Source: Henriciella sp.
GTDB lineage: Bacteria > Pseudomonadota > Alphaproteobacteria > Caulobacterales > Hyphomonadaceae
Direction: 5' to 3'
Assembly: GCA_021776655.1 (NCBI GenBank)
Contig: JAJFFK010000046.1
Span: 1 to 42,061 of the forward strand
DNA length: 42,061 bases
Shown here: positions 35,507-42,061 of the stretch, one piece after another
How the letters are laid out: every line of letters starts with the position of its first letter
Numbering within the stretch: position 1 is the first letter of the stretch
Position numbers and translations under genes: made by a program
Notes under the pieces: model-generated
Databases searched by the model: none
Seen by the model: the letters and a program-made list of their open reading frames with translations, nothing else
What the model was told of the DNA's origin: nothing

Positions 35507-35578
35507 TCAACTGTCTGATTGACCTGGCAGTTGGGATAATGGCCTCAAAACTTCAATTGGACTGACAGTTGAGGTTTT
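35507..35578. promoter_or_regulatory. Inverted CAACTG-type repeats and possible attenuator between cysK and the glycosyltransferase
   Basis: TCAACTGTC (35507-35515) and GACAGTTGA (35564-35572) are perfect inverted arms; a third imperfect copy GGCAGTTG lies at 35526-35533. They sit just upstream of cysK on its transcribed side and may be regulator sites. On the + strand, CCTCAA ... TTGAGG followed by TTTTTT also looks like an intrinsic terminator, ahead of the glycosyltransferase gene. Either reading is inference. Confidence 0.4.
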
Positions 35579-35631
35579 TTGAACCGACAAACCAAGCTGG
35601 CAAGCGGCTGCGAACCCGCTTAAGGCAAGGG

Positions 35632-36363
35632 ATGACCAAAACTGTAATCTGTATGAAATGGGGCGCGCGTTACCCGGCCGACTTTGCCAACCGATTGTAC
35701 AGCATGGTGCGGCGCAATCTGACCGGTGATCTGCGGTTTGTATGCTTTACCGACGACAAGGTAGGATTGCTGCCGGAGATTGAGTACCAGCCCTTGCCGC
35801 CGATTGACCTGCCGACACGCTGGCAATGGTATCCATGGCGCAAGATTTCGCTGTGGCAAGCGGGGCTGGGTAGGCTGGAAGGTGAAGTTCTTTTTCTCGA
35901 TGTCGATTTGATCATTACCGGCTCGCTCGACCCGTTCTTTGAGTATCATCCCGGCAAGATGTGCATCGCGGAAAACTGGACCCAAATCGGCGAGGGCATC
36001 GGCAACACATCGGTCTACAAATGGACGATTGGTGAGCACACCGAGATTTTCGAGAAGTATCAGCGCGATAATGCGCCAATTCATGCTGAATACCGGGCCA
36101 GTCAGCAATATGTCTCGGCGATGATCCCGGACAAGATCTATTGGCCAGCTAATTGGTGCGTCAGTTTCAAACACTCGCTCATGCCATCATTTCCCATGAA
36201 CTGGCTCAAGACACCGAGCTTGCCTGTTGAGACCCGGGTCGTGGCTTTTACCGGGCGACCAGATCCTGACGAAGCGCGGGACGGCCGCTGGCAAGCGCCT
36301 TGGCACAAGCGGATTTATAAACATGTCAAGCCGACGCCGTGGATCGCACAACATTGGCGCTGA
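35632..36363 (+). CDS. Glycosyltransferase-like protein (GT-A fold, DxD)
   Basis: Encodes 243 residues from the ATG at 35632, preceded by AAGG; the frame begins with a TTG at 35569. The sequence shows a GT-A-type nucleotide-sugar binding core: opening KTVICMKWGARYP, FVCFTDD, then LFLDVDLIITGSLDPF, where DVD is the DxD metal site. The C-terminal part (NWCVSFKHSL, VVAFTGRPDPDEA, WIAQHW) resembles glycosyltransferases of uncharacterised groups. No membrane segment is seen, so it is soluble or peripheral. A radical SAM gene follows 65 bases downstream in the same direction. Donor and acceptor are unknown. Confidence 0.75.
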   Translation: MTKTVICMKWGARYPADFANRLYSMVRRNLTGDLRFVCFTDDKVGLLPEIEYQPLPPIDLPTRWQWYPWRKISLWQAGLGRLEGEVLFLDVDLIITGSLDPFFEYHPGKMCIAENWTQIGEGIGNTSVYKWTIGEHTEIFEKYQRDNAPIHAEYRASQQYVSAMIPDKIYWPANWCVSFKHSLMPSFPMNWLKTPSLPVETRVVAFTGRPDPDEARDGRWQAPWHKRIYKHVKPTPWIAQHWR

Positions 36364-36428
36364 TCGTCAACCTCATGGTAGTGCTTTTGTGAATTTACCC
36401 ATCAACTGAACCACTTATAAAGCGCCCA

Positions 36429-37373
36429 ATGGCTTACACTTTGAAACTTGCAGCGAAATTTTCCGACCCTGATCTCACAGCCAAGGGTGAAGCGCGCGCC
36501 GTTGTCAGCTATGATGGAACAAAGACGCTGTGGTTCAATACTGGGACGCTGTGCAATATTGAATGCGTCAACTGTTACATTGAAAGCTCGCCGTCGAATG
36601 ATCGGCTGGTCTATTTGTCATTGGCGGACGTGATACCGTTTCTGGATGAGTTGGAAGCGGCTGGAGAGACCACGATTGAGATTGGATTCACCGGCGGCGA
36701 ACCATTCATGGCGCCGGAGATACTCGCAATATTAGACGAGGTATTGGCGCGCGGGCACAGCGTTCTGATGCTGACCAATGCCATGCAGCCTATGATGCGC
36801 CCGCGTATCAAAGGCGGTCTGATACAGCTTCGCGAGCGTTATGGAACTCGCCTGACGATGCGGGTCAGTTTGGACCATTATACCGCCGCCTTTCATGATA
36901 CGGAGCGCGGGGCTGGCTCATTCGAATCAACACTCGCCGGTTTGCGCTGGTTGGCTGAGAATGACTTCAAGATGGCTCTCGCTGGCCGCACGATGTGGGG
37001 TGAGGACGAGGCAAGTGAACGCCAAGGATATGGTCGATTGATCGAAAGCACTGGATTGCCGATAGACCCTTCGGATGCGGCTGATTTGGTGCTTTTTCCG
37101 GAAATGCAACCCGATGCAGACTCGCCAGAAATAACCTCTGACTGTTGGGACATTCTGAATGTCTCACCTTCAGCGCAAATGTGTGCTTCCCAGCGCATGG
37201 TGGTGAAACGCAAAGGCGCTGCGAAAGCGACGGTCCAGGCTTGTACGCTTCTGCCATATGATCAGCGGTTCAACCTTGGTGAAACCCTGCAGGAAGCCCG
37301 CAAGGAAGTTGCCTTAAATCACTCATATTGTGCGAGTTTTTGTGTTCTGGGCGGCGGTAGCTGCTCGGCCTGA
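36429..37373 (+). CDS. Radical SAM protein with cysteine-rich C-terminus (probable auxiliary Fe-S cluster)
   Basis: Encodes 314 residues. Cys42, Cys46 and Cys49 (CNIECVNC) form the SAM cluster motif; GFTGGEPFM (about 86-94) is the GGE SAM-binding motif. The C-terminal third contains Cys239, Cys252, Cys272, Cys301, Cys305 and Cys312, arranged as CASQ..., ACTLLPYD, YCASFC and GGGSC. This resembles SPASM/twitch auxiliary clusters but is not a textbook pattern. Auxiliary clusters are common in enzymes modifying peptides or sugars. The upstream glycosyltransferase-like gene suggests a shared substrate. No RiPP precursor-like ORF was found beside it. It is not recognisable as any named enzyme. Confidence 0.8.
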   Translation: MAYTLKLAAKFSDPDLTAKGEARAVVSYDGTKTLWFNTGTLCNIECVNCYIESSPSNDRLVYLSLADVIPFLDELEAAGETTIEIGFTGGEPFMAPEILAILDEVLARGHSVLMLTNAMQPMMRPRIKGGLIQLRERYGTRLTMRVSLDHYTAAFHDTERGAGSFESTLAGLRWLAENDFKMALAGRTMWGEDEASERQGYGRLIESTGLPIDPSDAADLVLFPEMQPDADSPEITSDCWDILNVSPSAQMCASQRMVVKRKGAAKATVQACTLLPYDQRFNLGETLQEARKEVALNHSYCASFCVLGGGSCSA

Positions 37374-37381
37374 TATGCTGT

Positions 37382-37756
37382 TCAGGATTCTGCGGTTTTG
37401 AGCCCGGAATACCGTGGTTGATCCGTTTTGACTTGCGCAATCGTTGTGGCTTTCAAGTGTGCAATTAGTCCATGCGAGGTCGCTGTCAGGTCGCCCGATT
37501 GGATGCGCTTGCACAGCTCTCGGTTCATGTCATCAAGAGACCGCCCGTCGCTCACGGCTAGCAGGGTCTTCAGGCTTGCAGCCTCAGCGCTTTCGTTTGC
37601 CGTTCGGACCTCAAGATCGCGGAGCGCAGTTGCAAGCACATTAGACGCTACCCGAGCGTGGAAGGCGGGATGACCGGACAAGTTAGGGGATGCGGTCTCA
37701 TCGATGAAATGTTTGACCGCTTGCAGCAGTTCCGCAAGGCTGGGTTGATCATGCAT
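37382..37756 (-). CDS. DUF6285 family protein
   Basis: Encodes 124 residues, mostly helical: SLAELLQAVKHFIDE, FHARVASNVLATALRDLEVR and SLDDMNRELCKRIQSGDL. It matches DUF6285, a small family usually encoded right beside an APH-type phosphotransferase and often an ACAD10-like acyl-CoA dehydrogenase. The start overlaps the end of the phosphotransferase gene by eight bases, confirming coupling. Biochemical role unknown; a partner or regulator of the kinase-like protein is likely. Confidence 0.8.
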   Translation of the reverse strand: MHDQPSLAELLQAVKHFIDETASPNLSGHPAFHARVASNVLATALRDLEVRTANESAEAASLKTLLAVSDGRSLDDMNRELCKRIQSGDLTATSHGLIAHLKATTIAQVKTDQPRYSGLKTAES

Positions 37757-38741
37757 TCGCGGCCTCCAACAGATTGATCAGGTCGATCTCGGTTTCAGAG
37801 ACACGTCGCCCAATTGCCGCGCGTTCAACACTCGGGTCGGCACCGGATCGGAAGGCTTCATACATGATCATGCACATAACGCCCCATTTGAGTGTCCCGA
37901 GCATTTCCCACCAATCAATCTCTTGCGTTGAAAACACGGCCCCCCCCGCGTCGGCATAGGCTTGCAGCATGGGCTCCAATTGTCCAAAGCCGCCAACCCG
38001 GTTTTCTGTCACGCCGAACCGCCAGGAATTGACGCATATCCACGCCAAGTCCTCGCGCGGATCACCGAGATGCGCCAGCTCCCAGTCGAGAATTGCTGCC
38101 AACCCTTGCTCATCTACTATCAGATTTCCCAATCTGAAGTCGCCGTGCACAAGAACCGGGTCTATCGGTGCAGGTTGGTTTGCCTTGAGCCAGGTCAAAG
38201 CAAGCTCGAAAACAGGGTGGGGGATATCAAACCCGCGATAGATGTCTTCGTATTGAGCGATTTGATCGCTGCCATTGCTGCTCGGAAGATCAGGCAGGGT
38301 GTTTGTGGCGATCTTGTGGATGCCAGCTAGCGCCGCGCCGCACTCACCCGGCAGTTTCAATCTGGCTGCGGCGAAGGTTTCGTCGCGAAGGATCGGACGC
38401 GCAATGGTTTCGCCATGAACGCGGCTCATCACGAACCCTTCGCCAAGCTCATCTTTTGGTGTCAGGACATGCAGGATTTTTGCCACCGGGAGACTTTCTT
38501 TCCCCGCGATACGAATGAGCGCAGCTTCAGTGGCTAACCCAATTGCGGCTGATGGCCGGGTAGGCCGAACGCCGCCTGGCGCGCGTCTGAGAATGGCTTC
38601 GAAGTGGCCGCCAGAAAGCGCCCAGGTCTCCTGACTAGCCCCGCCAGACAGGCGGTTGATGTCAGATAGGTCCGCTTCTGCCCCAAAAACTTTGGAAAAA
38701 AGCCTGTGTGCGGCGGCTTCGAAGTCTTGCATTGATCCCAT
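37749..38741 (-). CDS. APH-type phosphotransferase (ACAD10/11-like kinase domain)
   Basis: Encodes 330 residues from an ATG at 38741 (38732 is an alternative ATG; the longer frame begins with TTG). The aminoglycoside-phosphotransferase fold is shown by LSGGASQETWAL, then the catalytic loop VHGDFRLGNLIVDE and the metal-binding ILDWELAHLGDPREDLAW. This subgroup resembles the kinase domain of ACAD10/11, which phosphorylates 4-hydroxyacyl-CoAs before an acyl-CoA dehydrogenase acts. Here the dehydrogenase is not adjacent, so whether it serves hydroxy-fatty-acid breakdown is inference. DUF6285 follows with an eight-base overlap. Confidence 0.87.
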   Translation of the reverse strand: MGSMQDFEAAAHRLFSKVFGAEADLSDINRLSGGASQETWALSGGHFEAILRRAPGGVRPTRPSAAIGLATEAALIRIAGKESLPVAKILHVLTPKDELGEGFVMSRVHGETIARPILRDETFAAARLKLPGECGAALAGIHKIATNTLPDLPSSNGSDQIAQYEDIYRGFDIPHPVFELALTWLKANQPAPIDPVLVHGDFRLGNLIVDEQGLAAILDWELAHLGDPREDLAWICVNSWRFGVTENRVGGFGQLEPMLQAYADAGGAVFSTQEIDWWEMLGTLKWGVMCMIMYEAFRSGADPSVERAAIGRRVSETEIDLINLLEAANA

Positions 38742-38816
38742 CTTAGCCACAATTAACCGAAATGTTGCAAGCGCCAAGTATGACGACGCGGTAGGCTGAT
38801 GACTAAGGATACAACA

Positions 38817-39572
38817 ATGACAAAACGTATGCGACCCGATGAGATGATTCCGAAACCTCGCAAGGTCAAAAAACTGGGCCTGTTTGGTTGGCTACGCGGG
38901 CGGTTTTTTGCCGGCATGGTCATTGCCGCACCTTTGGCTGCGACGTTCTTTATCCTGCAATTCTTGATCACCTTTATTGATGACCGGGTCCGGCCACTAT
39001 TGCCACCCTTGCTGAAGCCGGAAACCTACACCAATTACGCCATTCCAGGGTTTGGAGTTGTCGTCTTGATGATCGCGCTGATTTTTCTCGGGGCGGTTAC
39101 AGCCAATTTGATCGGGCGCTCGCTATTGGCGACGACCGACCGGATCCTGTCGAATATCCCGATTGTCAAAAATGTCTACGCCGCGATCAAGCAATTGACT
39201 GAGGTTTTGTCCAATAACCAGCAAGCAAGTTTCGACCGCGTGGTTCTGATCGAATACCCAAAGGTCGGCTCATGGTGCATCGGCTTTGTGGCGTCGGATG
39301 CGGCGGGTGAGATTAGTGCCAGATTAAAGGAAGACTTTATTGGCGTGTTCGTTCCGACGACACCAAACCCGACATCGGGCTTCCTGATCTATCTTGATCC
39401 GGCTGAGTGCATTGAAATGGACATGACGGTTGAAGAAGGCGCAAAAATGATCCTGACGGCGGGTCTTGTTGTACCCGATTACATCCCCAAGACAGATGGC
39501 GCGGAAAACGTCCCGTCAGTCACTGAAGCTGAGATCGGGACTGAGGAGCTGGCTGAGAATAGCCAGGGCTGA
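38817..39572 (+). CDS. DUF502 family membrane protein
   Basis: Encodes 251 residues from the ATG at 38817, which has AAGGA with seven bases spacing; an ATG at 38799 would add six residues. Two transmembrane helices (FFAGMVIAAPLAATFFILQFLI split, and GFGVVVLMIALIFLGAVTANLIG) precede the signature IPIVKNVYAAIKQLTEVL and VFVPTTPNPTSGFLIYLDP, the DUF502 hallmark. The family is widespread in proteobacteria and plants (COV-like) with no defined bacterial role. The acidic tail (AEIGTEELAENSQG) overlaps the recG end by 57 bases in convergent orientation. Confidence 0.9.
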   Translation: MTKRMRPDEMIPKPRKVKKLGLFGWLRGRFFAGMVIAAPLAATFFILQFLITFIDDRVRPLLPPLLKPETYTNYAIPGFGVVVLMIALIFLGAVTANLIGRSLLATTDRILSNIPIVKNVYAAIKQLTEVLSNNQQASFDRVVLIEYPKVGSWCIGFVASDAAGEISARLKEDFIGVFVPTTPNPTSGFLIYLDPAECIEMDMTVEEGAKMILTAGLVVPDYIPKTDGAENVPSVTEAEIGTEELAENSQG

Positions 39573-41585
39573 CGCGCGTTCGGGTGACATCGCCTCGGCG
39601 CGTTCCACCGCCAAACGAGCGTCCTGACGCGCAATCATGATCAAGTCACCATGCAGATTCAGATCAATCAGCCTGTAATCGATCAAGCCAGATTGCCGCT
39701 TGCCTAGCAGGTCACCGGGGCCGCGCAGTTTGAAATCTGCTTCGGCAATCTCAAATCCGTCATCCGTGCGGCGCAACGTATCGAGGCGTTCACGCGCAAG
39801 CTCGGTCAGCGGCGAGCGGTAGAGCAGGATGCAGAAACTCGGCCTGTCACCGCGCCCAACCCGACCGCGCAATTGGTGTAACTGTGCCAGACCAAACCCC
39901 TCGGCACGTTCAATCACCATGATCGTGGCTTCGGGAACATCAACGCCGACTTCGATGACCGTCGTCGCGACAAGTAGCTTGGTGCGCCCGGTTCGAAAAT
40001 CATCCAGAGCGGCGTCTTTGTCTTCACCCTTCATGCGGCCATGAACGAGACCAACCGGGACCTGCAAAACATCTTTAAGCATCGCGGCGCGGGAGATCGC
40101 CGAACTGCCATCCTCGTCATCAACCTCAACCCTTGGGCAGACCCAGAAAGCCCGTTCGCCGCGCTGCAGTGCCCGCCCGGTCGCCTCAATAACATTCTCG
40201 ATCCGAATGTCTGCAACAGCGCGTGTTTCAATCGGTTGCCGCCCGGCTGGCATTTCGTCAAGCACGGAAACATCAAGATCGCCATGAATCGATTGGGCGA
40301 GCGTGCGCGGGATCGGCGTGGCACTCATCACCAGCACATGCGGCGCTTCACCTTTGCTGGCAAGTTTCATGCGATCAGCGACCCCGAACCTGTGCTGTTC
40401 GTCGACGATGATCAGACCCAGCTTCTGGAACCGCACACCTTCCTGGAACAGCGCCTGCGTGCCTGCGATAATCTGAAGGCTGCCATCGGCTAGACCCATC
40501 AAGATTGATTCACGCTTCTTGCCCTTGTCGCGCCCGGTCAGAATAGCGACGGAAAACCCATGTGGTGAGAGCATCTTGTCCAGCGTGTCGAACTGCTGAC
40601 GGGCCAAAACTTCGGTCGGTGCCATGAAGGCTGTCTGGAACTTGCCGGCAGCGGCCTGAACCGCCGCGAACGCCCCAACCAGCGTTTTGCCAGAGCCAAC
40701 ATCGCCCTGCAGCATCCGGCGCATCGGATGCGGTTCGTTCATGTCTGACATGATCTCCTTGGTCGCGCGGATTTGCGCGCCTGTTGGCTTGAAAGGCAGC
40801 GTCTTGACCAATCTGTTCAGGGCCTCAGGTGCCGCCGGAATAGATGGCGCAGGTCGCAAGGACCGCGCGGCGCGGGCGTTGGCAAAGGTCAGTTCACGCG
40901 CCAGCGCCTCGTCATAGGCCAAGCGGGTCTGGCACAATTGCGTGAATGCCTCGTCCCACTGCGTCGGGGCGTGAATACCGCTCAGGGCAGCTTTAAAGTC
41001 TGGCCAGCCCTGCTTGCTGATCAAGGCTGGATCGATCCATTCAGGTAGCCCTTCCGGCAGCAGGTCCAGCGCCGCTATTGTCGAAGCATGTACGCGCTTA
41101 TTGGTGAGACCGGCCGTGAGTGGATAAATCGGCTCGACCGGCGGCGGCAGTTCGCCTTTTGCCGGGTCCAGCACATAATCAGGATGGCTCATCTGGCGTT
41201 CGCCGCGATAGTCCTCGACCCGGCCAGAAACAATCCGTTCCTTGCCCACTGGAAATTGACCCTGCAGCCAGCGCGGATCAGCGCGAAAGTAGGTAATGCT
41301 CAAAAAACCTGTGCCGTCATACATTTCGATCCGGGTTGGCGCGCGGTCATTGTACGGCGCTTTAACGCTGTGCACTTCACCGCGAACGGTCGCAACATCG
41401 CCAGGGACCAGATTTTCGAAACTGTCCACCGGGCGGCGGTCTAGCCAGCGCTCAGGCATATGTAGCAACAGATCCCAAACCGTTTCACCACCGACAAGAT
41501 GCTCCAGCGTCGGCTTCAACTTGGGGCCGATGCCGGGCAGGGCATCCAGCGGTTGGAAGAGTGGAAAGAGACGTTGGTCGCGCAT
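39516..41585 (-). CDS. recG: ATP-dependent DNA helicase RecG
   Basis: Encodes 689 residues from the ATG at 41585; a GTG immediately upstream is unlikely. RecG remodels stalled forks, R-loops and branched DNA. The N-terminal wedge/OB domain (PLFQPLDALPGIGPKLKPTLE, and VATVRGEVHSV) is followed by the SF2 helicase core: Walker A GDVGSGKT, LIIVDEQHRFG (motif II DEQH), VMSATPIPRTLA (motif III), VATTVIEVGVDVPEA and QLHQLRGRVGRG (motifs V and VI), and the C-terminal TRG-like region. All motifs are intact. DUF502 is a common neighbour. Downstream DNA overlaps that gene's end; upstream is the repeat-rich non-coding stretch. Confidence 0.96.
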   Translation of the reverse strand: MRDQRLFPLFQPLDALPGIGPKLKPTLEHLVGGETVWDLLLHMPERWLDRRPVDSFENLVPGDVATVRGEVHSVKAPYNDRAPTRIEMYDGTGFLSITYFRADPRWLQGQFPVGKERIVSGRVEDYRGERQMSHPDYVLDPAKGELPPPVEPIYPLTAGLTNKRVHASTIAALDLLPEGLPEWIDPALISKQGWPDFKAALSGIHAPTQWDEAFTQLCQTRLAYDEALARELTFANARAARSLRPAPSIPAAPEALNRLVKTLPFKPTGAQIRATKEIMSDMNEPHPMRRMLQGDVGSGKTLVGAFAAVQAAAGKFQTAFMAPTEVLARQQFDTLDKMLSPHGFSVAILTGRDKGKKRESILMGLADGSLQIIAGTQALFQEGVRFQKLGLIIVDEQHRFGVADRMKLASKGEAPHVLVMSATPIPRTLAQSIHGDLDVSVLDEMPAGRQPIETRAVADIRIENVIEATGRALQRGERAFWVCPRVEVDDEDGSSAISRAAMLKDVLQVPVGLVHGRMKGEDKDAALDDFRTGRTKLLVATTVIEVGVDVPEATIMVIERAEGFGLAQLHQLRGRVGRGDRPSFCILLYRSPLTELARERLDTLRRTDDGFEIAEADFKLRGPGDLLGKRQSGLIDYRLIDLNLHGDLIMIARQDARLAVERAEAMSPERASALAILSQLLSPDLSFSD

Positions 41586-41660
41586 CACTCTGTCTACCCG
41601 CTGGCGCGCGCGCGTTCAATCGCCAGTTTAAACGCGGCTCTGAGCTTCGCCCCCACGGAT

Positions 41661-41840
41661 GTCCTCACATAAACCGGGCTCAGGGCTGTTTTGTGTTCTG
41701 ACCCTAGCTTGTCATCCCGGAATTTGCGTTCGAAAATATCCGGGACCCAGGGAAGCTTGGCACTGGGTCCCGGATATCCGCAAGGGCGGATTCCGGGATG
41801 ACAAAGCTAGAGAGAAAACAGCCCTGAGCTTGGTTCATGT
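41661..41840. repeat. Nested inverted repeat (fold-back element) in the recG upstream gap
   Basis: An outer inverted repeat (CTCAGGGCTGTTTT at 41679-41692 against AAAACAGCCCTGAG at 41815-41828, extending through related CCGGTTyATGTG ends) encloses a second one: CTAGCTTGTCATCCCGGAAT at 41704-41723 against its complement at 41790-41810 (one extra base). Inside this lies a third, ATATCCGGGACCCAG and its complement, around 41737-41776. The TGTCATCCCGG motif is a known kind of alphaproteobacterial intergenic repeat. No gene is supported in 41586-42061. Confidence 0.75.
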
Positions 41841-42061
41841 GGCAGCGCAAAGCGCTGTCGCGGAACCCGCTTCGCCTCGCGTGCCCGAAGGGCTTAGCGC
41901 GAGGCAAAACCAGCCCCACGCAGCACCTGCGTCCGGTGCGCCCTTAGGCGTCCGGGATTAAATTTGAGTTGGAGAGAAACAGCCCTGAGCCCGGTTCATG
42001 TGAGGGCGAAGCCCGATACGGAACCTGCTGTCCCGCGTGCGCCGCAAGGCGCTTAGCGCGG
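41811..42061. repeat. Direct repeat units containing variable-stem hairpins (continues past the window)
   Basis: Two copies of a unit start with CAGCCCTGAGC at 41819 and 41980 (period 161 bases); an inverted copy of its head lies at 41661-41692. Each unit continues with GGTTCATGTG, a small hairpin (AGCGC-AAA-GCGCT in one, GGGC-GAA-GCCC in the other), a GCGGAACC/ACGGAACC linker and a final hairpin (GCCC-GAA-GGGC or GCGCC-GCAA-GGCGC) inside CGCG...CGCG arms. The second copy runs to the window edge. Confidence 0.7.

Noticed and set aside
41659-41961. 100-codon plus-strand frame in the repeat region
   Set aside because: It lies wholly within inverted and direct repeats, and its translation reflects the repeat units rather than a protein.

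Overview
The window looks like a chromosomal segment of a mid-GC alphaproteobacterium. Reasons: adjacent glnB-glnA, a clpP-clpX-lon block, a bacterial Coq4 homologue (ubiquinone), DUF502 convergent with recG, and DUF736 and IS427-type IS5 sequences that are common in this class. A Hyphomonadaceae/Maricaulales-like relative is my guess; nothing here proves the family.

Layout. (1) 1-5069 is an accessory mosaic: the end of an IS5-family element, an AlpA-type regulator, a short aldo/keto reductase, a short radical SAM protein joined to a DUF736 gene, a GNAT/DUF1778 toxin-antitoxin pair with a clear promoter, two large perfect inverted repeats, and a dual-specificity-type phosphatase. It looks like the decayed remains of an integrated element. 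(2) 5070-8979 holds egtB-egtD (ergothioneine) and coq4 with a histidine phosphatase. (3) 8980-16207 is housekeeping: glnB-glnA, a terminator, a shortened DUF983-like ORF, clpP, clpX, lon and tRNA-Val(TAC). (4) 16226-25913 is a molybdenum locus. A tightly packed leftward run (modE-like, xdhC, mocA-like, moaA, moaD, moaE, moaB, moaC, moeA, TSUP transporter) is divergent from iorB-iorA. It encodes cofactor synthesis, cytosine-form nucleotidyl transfer, enzyme maturation, a probable regulator and one client enzyme. (5) 25921-32454 carries a thioesterase-like protein, rlmJ, a lipoprotein M28 peptidase, a UDG-family protein, a lipoprotein alpha/beta hydrolase and a leucine-dehydrogenase-type enzyme. 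(6) 32451-35456 is a cysK-sseA-metC sulfur amino acid operon. (7) 35632-37373 pairs a glycosyltransferase-like protein with a cysteine-rich radical SAM enzyme of unknown product. (8) 37382-41585 has DUF6285 plus an APH-type phosphotransferase, DUF502 and recG. (9) 41586-42061 is non-coding and filled with inverted and direct repeats that fold into hairpins whose stems differ by compensating changes.

The most unusual items are the twin perfect palindromes (3969-4071), the repeat family at the right end, the glycosyltransferase/radical SAM pair, and the compact Mo locus whose catalytic subunit carries a Tat-plus-lipobox leader. No CRISPR array, complete insertion sequence or complete prophage was seen.
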